Source: Streptomyces sp. CB02400 (lineage in GTDB: Bacteria; Actinomycetota; Actinomycetes; Streptomycetales; Streptomycetaceae). From it: a DNA stretch of 64,000 nucleotides. The stretch spans positions 225,709-289,708 of the forward strand of contig NZ_LIWB01000011.1 in NCBI RefSeq assembly GCF_001905725.1. The letters run 5' to 3'. Below the pieces are notes generated by a model. That model ran no database searches. It saw only the letters and a program-made list of their open reading frames with translations, and had not been told where the DNA came from. Of this stretch, positions 25,987-33,963 are shown one piece after another. The translations under genes were made by a program, and so were the position numbers. The stretch's first letter is position 1. Every line of letters starts with the position of its first letter.

Positions 25987-26000
25987 TGGGAGCGCTCCCA
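25987..26000. promoter_or_regulatory. CebR operator (perfect palindrome)
   Basis: TGGGAGCGCTCCCA, a perfect 14-bp palindrome identical to the CebR binding consensus known from cellulase and cellobiose-uptake genes in Streptomyces. It lies 33 nt upstream of the cellulase start codon, overlapping the expected promoter or leader. Cello-oligosaccharides relieve CebR repression, so this gene should be induced by cellulose breakdown products. Confidence 0.93.
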
Positions 26001-26033
26001 AAATCTCCGCACCTCCCCAAGAGGAGCCCATAC

Positions 26034-28277
26034 GTGAACAGACGCAGAACCGCTCTGCTGTCCCTCACCGGCCTGCTGGCGACCGCGCTCACCGCGCTGC
26101 CCGCCGCCCCGGCCGGGGCGGACGAGGTCGAGCAGGTCCGCAACGGCACCTTCGACACCGGCACCGACCCCTGGTGGGCCTCCGCCAACGTCACCGCGGG
26201 CCCGTCCGACGGCCGCCTGTGCGCCGACGTCCCCGGCGGCACCACCAACCGCTGGGACGCGGCCGTCGGCCAGAACGACATCACCCTGGTGAAGGGCGAG
26301 TCGTACCGCTTCTCCTTCAGCGCGACCGGCTCGCCCGCGGACCGTGTCGTGCGGGCGATCGTCGGCCTGCAGGTGGACCCGTACGACACCTACTACGAGG
26401 TCTCCCCGCAGCTCAGTGTCTCGGGGAACACCTACTCGTACACCTTCACCTCGCCCGTCGACACCGCGCAGGGCCAGGTCGGCTTCCAGCTAGGCGGCAG
26501 CGCGGACCCCTGGCGGTTCTGCGTGGACGACGTGTCCCTGCTGGGCGGGGTCGCCCCCGAGCCGTACGAGCCCGACACCGGGCCCCGGGTCCGCGTCAAC
26601 CAGGTCGCCTATCTGCCCTCCGGGCCGAAGAACGCCACCCTGGTCACCGACGCCGGCGAGCGGCTGCCCTGGAAGCTGAAGGACGACGACGGCCGGGTCG
26701 TCCGGCGCGGCTGGACCGTGCCGCGCGGCACCGACGGCTCCTCCGGGCAGAACGTCCACTCCATCGACTTCGGCGGCCACCGCAAGCGGGGGACCGGCTA
26801 CACCCTGGTCGTGGACGGCGAGACCAGCCGGCCCTTCGACATCGACGCGAGCGCGTACGAACGGCTGCGGCTGGACTCGGCGAAGTACTACTACACCCAG
26901 CGCAGCGGCACCGAGATCCGCGACGACCTGCGCCCCGGCTACGGCCGTCCGGCCGGTCACGTGGACGTCGCTCCCAACCAGGGTGACGGCGACGTGCCCT
27001 GTCAGCCAGGCGTCTGCGACTACACCCTCGACGTCACCGGCGGCTGGTACGACGCCGGCGACCACGGCAAGTACGTCGTCAACGGCGGCATCAGCACCTG
27101 GGAGGTGCTCAGCACCTACGAGCGCGCCCGGCACGCCCGCACCGGCGAGGCGGACAAGCTCGGCGACGGCACGCTGAACATCCCGGAGAGCGGCAACAAG
27201 GTCCCGGACATCCTCGACGAGGCCCGCTGGGAGCTGGAGTTCCTGCTGAAGATGCAGGTACCCGAGGGCGAGCCGCTGGCCGGCATGGCCCACCACAAGA
27301 TCCACGACGAACAGTGGACCGGACTGCCGCTGCTGCCCAGCGACGACCCGCAGAAGCGGGAACTGCACCCGCCGACCACCGCCGCCACCCTGAACCTCGC
27401 GGCCACGGCCGCCCAGGCGGCACGGCTGTACCGCTCCTACGACAAGGAGTTCGCGGCCGAGACCCTGGCCGCCGCGCGCAAGGCCTGGACGGCGGCCCTC
27501 GCCCACCCGGACGTCCTCGCCGACCCCAGCGACGGCATCGGCGGCGGCGCCTACAACGACGACACCGTGGCCGACGAGTTCTACTGGGCGGCCGCCGAGC
27601 TGTACATCACCACGGGGGAACGTCAGTTCAAGGAGTACGTCCTGAACTCCCCGGTGCACACCGCCGACATCTTCGGCCCGCTCGGCTTCGACTGGGCCCG
27701 CACCGCCGCGGCCGGCCGGCTCGACCTCGCCACCGTGCCCAACCGGCTCCCCGGCCGCGACAAGGTCCGCCGCTCCGTCGTCGAGGGCGCCGACGGCTAC
27801 CTGGCCACGCTGAAGGCCCACCCGTACGGCATGCCGTACGCGCCCGAGGGCAACGTCTACGACTGGGGCTCCAGCCACCAGGTCCTCAACAACGCGGTCG
27901 TCCTCGCCACCGCCTACGACCTCACCGGCGCGCGGAAGTACCGGGACGGCGCGCTGCAGAGCATGGACTACATCCTGGGCCGCAACGCCCTCAACATGTC
28001 GTACGTCACCGGCTACGGCGAGGTCAACGCGCACAACCAGCACAGCCGCTGGTACGCCGCCCAGCTCGACCCGAACCTGCCGAACCCGCCCGCCGGCACG
28101 CTCTCCGGCGGACCCAACTCCAGCATCCAGGACCCCTTCGCCCAGTCGAAACTCCAGGGCTGCGTCGGCCAGTTCTGCTTCATCGACGACATCCAGTCCT
28201 GGTCCACCAACGAACACACCATCAACTGGAACGCGGCTCTGACCCGCATGGCCTCCTTCGTGGCCGACCAGGGCTGA
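26034..28277 (+). CDS. Secreted glycoside hydrolase family 9 cellulase with N-terminal CBM
   Basis: A 747-residue secreted endoglucanase. A signal peptide (VNRRRTALLSLTGLLATALT) ends near APAGADE. Residues about 35-175 form a CBM4/9-type beta-sandwich (NGTFDTGTDPWWASANVTAG). An Ig-like N-terminal domain of GH9 follows (VNQVAYLPSGPKNATLVTD), then the (alpha/alpha)6 catalytic domain with the nucleophile-site motif GGWYDAGDHGKYV, the His region NAHNQHSRWYA, and the acid Glu in NEHTINWNAAL near the C-terminus. It cleaves beta-1,4-glucan. GAGGAGC precedes the GTG at 26034. Controlled by CebR (operator at 25987-26000). A strong terminator follows; the gene is monocistronic. Confidence 0.93.
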   Translation: MNRRRTALLSLTGLLATALTALPAAPAGADEVEQVRNGTFDTGTDPWWASANVTAGPSDGRLCADVPGGTTNRWDAAVGQNDITLVKGESYRFSFSATGSPADRVVRAIVGLQVDPYDTYYEVSPQLSVSGNTYSYTFTSPVDTAQGQVGFQLGGSADPWRFCVDDVSLLGGVAPEPYEPDTGPRVRVNQVAYLPSGPKNATLVTDAGERLPWKLKDDDGRVVRRGWTVPRGTDGSSGQNVHSIDFGGHRKRGTGYTLVVDGETSRPFDIDASAYERLRLDSAKYYYTQRSGTEIRDDLRPGYGRPAGHVDVAPNQGDGDVPCQPGVCDYTLDVTGGWYDAGDHGKYVVNGGISTWEVLSTYERARHARTGEADKLGDGTLNIPESGNKVPDILDEARWELEFLLKMQVPEGEPLAGMAHHKIHDEQWTGLPLLPSDDPQKRELHPPTTAATLNLAATAAQAARLYRSYDKEFAAETLAAARKAWTAALAHPDVLADPSDGIGGGAYNDDTVADEFYWAAAELYITTGERQFKEYVLNSPVHTADIFGPLGFDWARTAAAGRLDLATVPNRLPGRDKVRRSVVEGADGYLATLKAHPYGMPYAPEGNVYDWGSSHQVLNNAVVLATAYDLTGARKYRDGALQSMDYILGRNALNMSYVTGYGEVNAHNQHSRWYAAQLDPNLPNPPAGTLSGGPNSSIQDPFAQSKLQGCVGQFCFIDDIQSWSTNEHTINWNAALTRMASFVADQG

Positions 28278-28290
28278 CACCCCTCCCCGC

Positions 28291-28322
28291 GGGGGCCGGC
28301 GGCCACTCGGCCGCCGGCCCCC
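28291..28322 (+). terminator. Strong hairpin after the cellulase gene
   Basis: A perfect 14-bp GC stem (GGGGGCCGGCGGCC with its complement) around the loop ACTC, 13 nt after the stop codon. Confidence 0.85.
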
Positions 28323-28395
28323 TGTCGGTACCCCCTCGCGTACCGTCTGACCTGCGCATATTTACGATTCAGTACCCGAGCGGTACCGTGAGGGC

Positions 28396-28641
28396 ATGCC
28401 AGCTCTCAACGTGGAGTTCAGCGACCGCGAGCTCGAGGACCTGCGGCAGATCGCCAAGGAACGCGGTACGTCCATGAAGGCGCTCGTGCGGGAGGCGGCC
28501 GCGGCGGACATAGCCCGCCACCGCGCCCTTCAGGAGGGCGCCGAGGCCTTCCGCCGGTTCTTCGCCTCCCACGCCGACGAATTCGCCGCCGCCTTCCCGG
28601 ACGACGAACCCTCCGCCAGGGGCGCGGGGCGGGCCGCCTGA
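28396..28641 (+). CDS. Ribbon-helix-helix-like antitoxin candidate
   Basis: An 81-residue protein. NVEFSDRELEDLRQIAKERGTSMKALVREAAA has the shape of a ribbon-helix-helix DNA-binding domain: a beta strand then two helices with a Thr/Ser turn. The acidic C-terminal half (RRFFASHADEFAAAFPDDEP) could wrap a toxin. The gene ends 3 nt before a Fic/Doc-like gene on the same strand, the standard antitoxin-first order. GTGAGGGC lies upstream of the ATG. AT-rich sequence with TTTACGATTCAGTAC just upstream may hold the promoter and auto-operator. Confidence 0.65.
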   Translation: MPALNVEFSDRELEDLRQIAKERGTSMKALVREAAAADIARHRALQEGAEAFRRFFASHADEFAAAFPDDEPSARGAGRAA

Positions 28642-28644
28642 CCG

Positions 28645-29022
28645 ATGGCACCCGTGCTCCACATCGACGTGCCCTGGCTGCTCCAGCGGCACGAGGAGGT
28701 CCTCCCGGACCAGCCCACCGTCAACGACTTCTCCGCCCTCGTCGCGGCCGTCGCCCGCCATCGCGTGGACCCGCCCCGGCTGGGCGTCGACTCCGACCCG
28801 GCCTGGCGGGCGGCGGCCCTGCTGCACACCCTCGCCGTGCTCCGGCCGCTGCCCTCGGCCAACGCCCGCTTCGCCTGTGCCACGGCGGTCGCCTACATGT
28901 TCGTCAGCGGGGTCGGCATCGACCCGCCCTACGGCGCCCTGGTCGATCTGGCGCGCGACCTGATCTCCGGCGAGGCGGACGTCTACGGCGCGGCCGACCG
29001 GCTGCGCTCCTGGCAGATCTGA
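28645..29022 (+). CDS. Fic/Doc-like toxin component with degenerate active-site motif
   Basis: A 125-residue all-helical protein with the Doc-like frame: HIDVPWLLQRHEEVL at the N-terminus, RAAALLHTLAVLRPLPSAN in the centre, FACATAVAYMFVSGVGI after. In Doc/Fic proteins the central loop reads HPFxxGN(G/K)R; here it reads RPLPSANAR, so the catalytic His and the anion-hole Gly are missing while Asn and Arg remain. It may be an inactive relative, or one with a changed activity. It is 3 nt downstream of the antitoxin candidate. Assignment rests on position and pattern, not on intact catalytic residues. Confidence 0.6.
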   Translation: MAPVLHIDVPWLLQRHEEVLPDQPTVNDFSALVAAVARHRVDPPRLGVDSDPAWRAAALLHTLAVLRPLPSANARFACATAVAYMFVSGVGIDPPYGALVDLARDLISGEADVYGAADRLRSWQI

Positions 29023-29396
29023 ACCGCGCCGGCCGGGCCGCGCGGGACGCCGGGGGCCCTCCCGGACACCCCTTGTGCCGGGCCGGATGTGAACGGCGTG
29101 AAAACCCGCGCCGAAAACCGGGGCGAGGGCCGCGGGCCGGACTTCCTTTCTGACTTTCTGTCAACGCGCGGATGTTGCTCAGGCGCCTTGTTGGCCGAGT
29201 GCGGGTTGTGCGAGAGTGAGCCACCCGTGCGGGGGGTAATGGCCGGGGACGCACGCGAGTTGATGAACCGGGTCCGATTCACCGTCGGTGAATTCGCGCC
29301 CCCCGTGCCCCGCCAAAAGGTATGCACCAATCGGTCTTCCTTTTCGGCGTCGGAAACCCTCGAATGGCACATGCGCTGTGGGAAGGAACCATCTCA
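29023..29396. other. Intergenic region before the ricin-domain fusion gene
   Basis: A 374-base gap, AT-richer than average from 29140 on (for example TTCCTTTCTGACTTTCTGTC). It should contain the promoter of the gene at 29397. An inverted repeat lies at 29277-29293. I see no RNA gene. Confidence 0.4.
29277..29293. promoter_or_regulatory. Inverted repeat ATTCACC-GTC-GGTGAAT
   Basis: Two perfect 7-bp arms separated by 3 bases, about 105 nt upstream of the start codon of the ricin-domain fusion gene. An operator is plausible; a short hairpin in the leader is the alternative. Confidence 0.4.
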
Positions 29397-31037
29397 GTGC
29401 ACACCCCCCACCCCCCTCGACCCCCGTATCCCCCGCCCGGCGGGGATCCGGGGGAATCCGACGAGTTCCTCGCCGCCCGGCTGCGGAACCGTCCGGAGGG
29501 CGAGGCCGCCCGCTCCGTCGCGCTGCTGACGGCGCGGCACTGGCAGTCGATGCACGACTACGCGGCCGTCTGCCTCGCGTCGTCGGGGCAGCTCGCCGCC
29601 ATGGTCACCGCGGCCGCCCTGCACCGGGCACTGGACCGGGTCGCCGTCGGCGAATCGGCCGTCGCGCTCCGGCCCGTACTGCTGGTGGCCGTGCGGGACA
29701 CGGTCCGCGAGTGGGCCGCGGACGACCGAATAACCGGAGTTATGCCGGAGCTGCAGAAACCGGCCGGCGGGCGCGGCATGCGCGCGGCGAACACCATGAC
29801 TCCGGAAAATCGCTCACTCGCTCAACGGGCATTCCGGTCGCTGCCCGCACGCGCGCGCTGTTTGCTCTGGCACGTCGAGGTCGAGGCCGAGCCGATTTCC
29901 GTACCGGCCGGTCTGCTCGGCATGGACCTCGCCGTCGCATCGGGCGCACTCGAACAGGCACGTGACAAATTCCGTCAAGGTTGTGTCCACGCCCATCAGG
30001 AACTGGCACCGACGAAGGACTGCCGCTTCTACAACCGCCTCCTCGACGTCCCGATCCGCCGGGGCGGGGCCCTGCTGCCGGACGTCCGGCAGCATCTGGC
30101 GGAGTGCCGCCACTGCCGGAACGCGGCCGAGCAACTGAGCCACTTCGAGGGCGGCCTGGGCCCGCTGATCGCCGAGGCGGTACTCGGGTGGGGGGCCCGG
30201 CGCTACCTCGACTCGCGTCCGGGGCGCACGACGGCCGGCCCGCGAGGCGGACGCGCCGCCCGCCGCCGGCGCCGGGGCGGGGACGGGCCGTCCGGCGGCC
30301 GGCACCGCGTGCTGTCCCGCATCCCCGTTCCCGCCCGTCTGGCGGGCATCGCCTTCCCGGACCCGGTGCGCTCCACCAGGACCCTGCTCACCGGCATCGG
30401 CGCGGTCTCGGCCGGGGTGCTGGTGAGCGTGCTCATCGCCGGGTCCTCCACCCCGGACGGCGGTGCCGCCGACCCGACGGGCTCCACCGGAGCGGCGGGC
30501 GGCCGCGCGGCCGTGCCGTCCGCGTCCCCGCCCGGCGCCGCCGGGCTCCCCACCGCACCGGGACGGACGCGGCTGCGCAACGTCGCCTCCGGCCTGTGCC
30601 TCGACACCCGGGGCGAGCCCCGGGACGGCTCCGGGACCCGCCTGGCGGACTGCTCCTCGGTGTGGACCCAGCAGTGGACGTACGAGGACGACGGGCTGCT
30701 GCGCAGCGTGGCCGACCCCGGTCTGTGCCTGGACTCGCACAAGGACGCCGGTGTCGTCGTCCTCGGCACCTGCGCCGACCCCGGCGACCAGCGGGGCGCC
30801 GACGTACGGTACGACCTCACCGCGCGGGGCGAACTGGTGCCCCGCTGGGACGTCCAACTGGCCCTCGCCCCGGCGACCCCTGACGCGAACGCCGACATCG
30901 TCGTCAAGGTGCGCGACCGGACCGTGGACCAGCGCTGGGCGGCCGAACCGGTACGGACGGACGCGGACTCCCTGTCCATCAGCGGCACCCACACCCCGGC
31001 GGCCCGCCGTGCCGGGCTGGCGGAACCGGTGACGTGA
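29397..31037 (+). CDS. Sigma-like / zinc-finger / transmembrane / ricin-lectin fusion protein
   Basis: A 546-residue multidomain protein. Residues about 15-220 are helical and resemble a degenerate ECF sigma factor: an early LTARHWQSMHDYAAVCL region and a late LPARARCLLWHVEVEAEPIS region. An anti-sigma-like zinc motif follows (HLAECRHC, near 236). After a basic linker, one membrane span (TLLTGIGAVSAGVLVSVLIA, near 345) leads to a Ser/Pro linker and a ricin-type beta-trefoil domain (RLRNVASGLCLDTRG, QQWTYEDDG, DQRWAAEP). Topology predicts regulatory domains inside and a carbohydrate-binding domain outside. GTG at 29397 with GGAAGGA upstream. Sensing of surface or external glycans is inference. 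Confidence 0.75.
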   Translation: MHTPHPPRPPYPPPGGDPGESDEFLAARLRNRPEGEAARSVALLTARHWQSMHDYAAVCLASSGQLAAMVTAAALHRALDRVAVGESAVALRPVLLVAVRDTVREWAADDRITGVMPELQKPAGGRGMRAANTMTPENRSLAQRAFRSLPARARCLLWHVEVEAEPISVPAGLLGMDLAVASGALEQARDKFRQGCVHAHQELAPTKDCRFYNRLLDVPIRRGGALLPDVRQHLAECRHCRNAAEQLSHFEGGLGPLIAEAVLGWGARRYLDSRPGRTTAGPRGGRAARRRRRGGDGPSGGRHRVLSRIPVPARLAGIAFPDPVRSTRTLLTGIGAVSAGVLVSVLIAGSSTPDGGAADPTGSTGAAGGRAAVPSASPPGAAGLPTAPGRTRLRNVASGLCLDTRGEPRDGSGTRLADCSSVWTQQWTYEDDGLLRSVADPGLCLDSHKDAGVVVLGTCADPGDQRGADVRYDLTARGELVPRWDVQLALAPATPDANADIVVKVRDRTVDQRWAAEPVRTDADSLSISGTHTPAARRAGLAEPVT

Positions 31038-31043
31038 GCCGTG

Positions 31044-31077
31044 CGGCCGGGGCGGGGAGGACACCCCGTCCCGGCCG
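31044..31077. terminator. Hairpin between convergent genes
   Basis: A 14-bp stem with one G-T pair around a 6-base loop in the 42-base gap between the ricin-fusion gene and the FMN oxidase gene. It can serve both strands. Confidence 0.75.
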
Positions 31078-31079
31078 GG

Positions 31080-32249
31080 TCAGACGGTGGTCTCCGTGAG
31101 GGCGTCGGGGCCGATCGCGGCCGGGGTGGCGTGGCCCGACAGGGCCATGGTGAGGTCGAGTTCGGCGAGCAGGCAGCGGATCACGTGTTCCACCCCCGCC
31201 TGTCCGTCGAGGCCGAGCCCGTAGACGTACGGACGCCCCAGCAGGACCGCCCGTGCGCCGAGGGCGAGGGCCTTGAAGACGTCGTCGCCGGTGCGCACCC
31301 CGCTGTCGAAGAGCACGGTGAGCCGGTCGCCGACGGCCTCCACCACGCCGGGCAGCGCGTCCGCCGCGGCGATCGCCCCGGCCACCTGACGCCCGCCGTG
31401 GTTGGACACCACCACACCGTCCATCCCGGAGTCGGCGGCGCGCCGCGCGTCGTCGGGGTGGAGCACGCCCTTGAGGACGATCGGCCCGTCCCAGTTCTCC
31501 CGCAGGAACGCCAGGTCCGGCCAGGACTTGGCGGGGTCGGCGAACATGCCGACGAAGTGCATCACCGCCGCGTCCGGGTCCTCGTGCACCGGCTTGACCA
31601 GACCCGCCTGGAAGGCCGGGTCCGAGAAGTAGTTCGCGGTGCCCACCCCGTGCAGGAACGGCAGGTACGCCTGGTCCAGGTCGCGCGGACGCCAGGACAG
31701 CAGGGGAGTGTCCAGGGTGACGACCAGCGCCGTGAACCCGGCGGCCTCCGCCCGGTCCAGGAAGCTCCGGGCCACCTCCACGTCCTTCGGCCAGTACAGC
31801 TGGAACCAGCGCTCCGCCTCGCCCATCGCCTCCGCGACCTGCTCCATCGGCGTGCTGGACGCGGACGACAGCACGAACGGCACACCCTGCGCGGCCGCCG
31901 CCCGGGCGGCGGCGGACTCGGCGTCCGGATGCATGATCGACAGCACTCCGACCGGCGCCAGCGCGAGCGGCGCCGGCAGCGACCTGCCCAGCACCTCGAC
32001 CGACAGATCACGCTCGTGCACGTCCCGCAGCATGCGCGGCACGATCCGGCGGCGGTCGAGCGCGGCCCGGTTGGCGCGGGCGGTGCTGCCGTCGCCCGCG
32101 CTGCCGGCGACATACCCGACCGGACCCGGGCCCAGCCGCTGCTCGGTCAGCTCCTCCAGCCGGGTCAGATCGGTCGGCAGCCGGGGCACGGCACCCGTCA
32201 TCCCGTTCAAGTAGATCTCGTACTGGAAGTCGGCCCAGTGCTTCGCCAT
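31080..32249 (-). CDS. FMN-dependent alpha-hydroxy-acid oxidase / lactate 2-monooxygenase-like
   Basis: A 389-residue TIM-barrel flavoenzyme. APVGVLSIMHPDAE and SSASSTPMEQVAEA line the FMN site, QLYWPKDVEVARSFLDRAEAAG is conserved, and VVSNHGGRQVAGA contains the catalytic His and substrate-binding Arg. FDSGVRTGDDVFKALALGARAVLLGRPY binds the phosphate of FMN. The family oxidises L-2-hydroxy acids; overall sequence style is closest to lactate 2-monooxygenase (decarboxylating). The ATG at 32249 was preferred over an upstream GTG-type extension to 32291 because the family begins there. The neighbouring hydrolase lies upstream on the same strand. Confidence 0.88.
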   Translation of the reverse strand: MAKHWADFQYEIYLNGMTGAVPRLPTDLTRLEELTEQRLGPGPVGYVAGSAGDGSTARANRAALDRRRIVPRMLRDVHERDLSVEVLGRSLPAPLALAPVGVLSIMHPDAESAAARAAAAQGVPFVLSSASSTPMEQVAEAMGEAERWFQLYWPKDVEVARSFLDRAEAAGFTALVVTLDTPLLSWRPRDLDQAYLPFLHGVGTANYFSDPAFQAGLVKPVHEDPDAAVMHFVGMFADPAKSWPDLAFLRENWDGPIVLKGVLHPDDARRAADSGMDGVVVSNHGGRQVAGAIAAADALPGVVEAVGDRLTVLFDSGVRTGDDVFKALALGARAVLLGRPYVYGLGLDGQAGVEHVIRCLLAELDLTMALSGHATPAAIGPDALTETTV

Positions 32250-32337
32250 CCGCCCCGCCCTGTCTCCTCGAGCCGCGTCGTCCCGGAGCATACTGGCCGG
32301 TATGCGCGGGGCGCGTCCAGCGCCGGGCGGCCGTGGA

Positions 32338-33033
32338 TCAGCGGCCGGTGGCCGCCTCCCGCAGGATCCGGGCCAGTTCGCGCGGCCGGGAGAACATCGG
32401 CCAGTGCCCGGTGTCCATCGTCACCAGCTCCCACTTGTCGCTCTTCAGCAGCTCCGCCACGGCCGGCAGGGGTTCCTCCCCGTCCAGCAGGCACTTGACG
32501 TACGTCGTCGGCAGCTCGCCGAGCGACCGCTCCAGCACGGCCGGTTCGGTGAGCGTGGCACCCGGGTGCGGGGTCGACCCGGCGATGAACCGGGCTGTCT
32601 GCTCGTCCGTCAGGCCTTGGCCCGCGCAGTCGTCCGCGGCCGGCGGCGGCCACTGGCCGTCGTGCGCCTCGATCGACCTCCGTACCTCCTCGCTCGGCCA
32701 GCCGGACAGGAACGACTCCCCGTCCACGGGCGCGTTCGCGTCGACGAGCACCACCCTCCGCAGCCGGTCGCCGATCCGCTCGGCCGCCTGGCCGACCGGC
32801 ACGCCGGAGTAGCTGTGCCCCACGAGGACGACGTCCCGCGGACCGAGCCGCTCCACCTCGCCCACGATGTCCCGCACATGGGTCTGCTGCCCCGCCGGCA
32901 CCCCCTGCTTCTCCGCGAGCCCGGACAGCGTCAGCGGATACGCCTCGTGCCCCGCCTCGCGCAGTTCGGCCGCCACCTCGTCCCACGCCCACGCCCCGAG
33001 CCAGGCACCGGCCACCAATACGAATCGAGTCAT
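32338..33033 (-). CDS. Alpha/beta hydrolase
   Basis: A 231-residue hydrolase of the methylesterase/hydroxynitrile-lyase-like group. FVLVAGAWLGAWAWDEVAAELREAGHEA is the characteristic opening, VLVGHSYSGVPVGQAAE has the nucleophile Ser in GHSYSG, and VTMDTGHWPMFSRP the catalytic His. It probably hydrolyses an ester or lactone; substrate unknown. The ATG at 33033 fits the family start, though the ribosome-binding site is weak. Confidence 0.87.
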   Translation of the reverse strand: MTRFVLVAGAWLGAWAWDEVAAELREAGHEAYPLTLSGLAEKQGVPAGQQTHVRDIVGEVERLGPRDVVLVGHSYSGVPVGQAAERIGDRLRRVVLVDANAPVDGESFLSGWPSEEVRRSIEAHDGQWPPPAADDCAGQGLTDEQTARFIAGSTPHPGATLTEPAVLERSLGELPTTYVKCLLDGEEPLPAVAELLKSDKWELVTMDTGHWPMFSRPRELARILREAATGR

Positions 33034-33068
33034 GCGCGCACCGTAACGAACGCCACCGACAACGCCGT

Positions 33069-33626
33069 TCACCCGCCGTCGGTGCCGGGCTCCGCCTCCT
33101 CGGGCTCGGTGTCCGGCCCCTGGGCCCGCACCCGCTGGACGTGTTCCAGCGACTCGCGCAGCTCGGTGAGCCAGTCGTCGGTGTGCCGCTGGACCAGCCG
33201 TACGCACCAGGCCAGCGCCTCACTGCGGCTGCGGGCCACCCCGCTCGCGATGAGGGTGTCGAGGACCTGCCGCTCCGGCTGCCGCAGCCGGGTCATGACG
33301 GGCGCGGCCACGTGCGTGAACAGGGCGCGGTGTCCCTCGCACTCCACGCCCCAGGAGACCTTCCGGCCGAAGCGGTGCTCGGCGTCCCGGGCGACCGCGA
33401 TCCGGTCGTCCCGGGTGCGTTCCCGGAACTCCTGGACGCGGCCCTCGACGGCCGCCTCCCGCTCGGCCGGCGAGGCGCCCTCGGCCGGCCGGGGGCCGGG
33501 AATGCGGCCGATGACGGTGATCTCCTCGCGGTCGACCGTGACCTCGGTCAGCTCCTCGAAGAGATCGTCGGGGAGCCGGCCGGTGAACCAGCCCCGCAGT
33601 TGCTCTCGCTGCTCTGCCGTAATCAT
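33069..33626 (-). CDS. Uncharacterised soluble protein
   Basis: A 185-residue charged protein with no domain I recognise. The first 45 residues (MITAEQREQLRGWFTGRLP, then FEELTEVTVDREEITVIGRI) look like an alpha-beta unit, and the middle is helical with many Arg and Glu. IASGVARSRSEALAWCVRLVQRHTDDWL resembles the DNA-binding helices of a ribbon-helix-helix protein, and a His (HVAAPVMTRLRQPERQ) precedes it. The ATG at 33626 has no ribosome-binding site; an in-frame ATG at 33653 is the alternative. A GTAATC..GATTAC inverted repeat covers the start codon and may be an autoregulatory operator. Confidence 0.65.
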   Translation of the reverse strand: MITAEQREQLRGWFTGRLPDDLFEELTEVTVDREEITVIGRIPGPRPAEGASPAEREAAVEGRVQEFRERTRDDRIAVARDAEHRFGRKVSWGVECEGHRALFTHVAAPVMTRLRQPERQVLDTLIASGVARSRSEALAWCVRLVQRHTDDWLTELRESLEHVQRVRAQGPDTEPEEAEPGTDGG

Positions 33627-33640
33627 GTAATGACGATTAC
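33619..33640. promoter_or_regulatory. Inverted repeat over the start codon of the 33069-33626 gene
   Basis: GTAATC, ten bases, then GATTAC. The site is AT-rich in a GC-rich genome and spans the chosen start codon, fitting autoregulation of a leaderless or nearly leaderless transcript. Arms are only 6 bp. Confidence 0.35.
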
Positions 33641-33963
33641 TCGCCCTGTCCATGAACACAAGGCGTCGCGGAACGGTCTGCCGAGAGCGGAATCGGAATG
33701 TTTCAGGCCGATTGCCGAGCTGCCGCATTCCGGCCATCTGGCCACTTCGCGCGCTCGCCGTCCGTGCGGTTACAAGGCGCACGGCTCCGCTCTCCGTGAC
33801 TTCACGCCACTGATTCAACACGCAAGGTTACCGAAATCCGCATGTCCGACGTGAAGTTCCGGCGCGGACTCGGCAGACTCCGGCACGCCGGTTCGGCACC
33901 GACCGAGCACGGGCCGGCGACCCGTCGACATGCCTTGTCGACACGAGCGGAAGGATGCACACA
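33627..33963. promoter_or_regulatory. Divergent region with AdpA-like sites upstream of the inhibitor gene
   Basis: A 337-base gap. On the minus strand, 33727-33736 reads TGGCCGGAAT, matching every position of the AdpA consensus TGGCSNGWWY. On the plus strand, 33739-33748 reads TGGCCACTTC, matching 9 of 10. Both lie about 220 nt upstream of the subtilisin-inhibitor start. The homologous inhibitor gene sti1 of S. coelicolor is a known AdpA target. The consensus is short and degenerate, so chance matches are possible. Confidence 0.45.
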
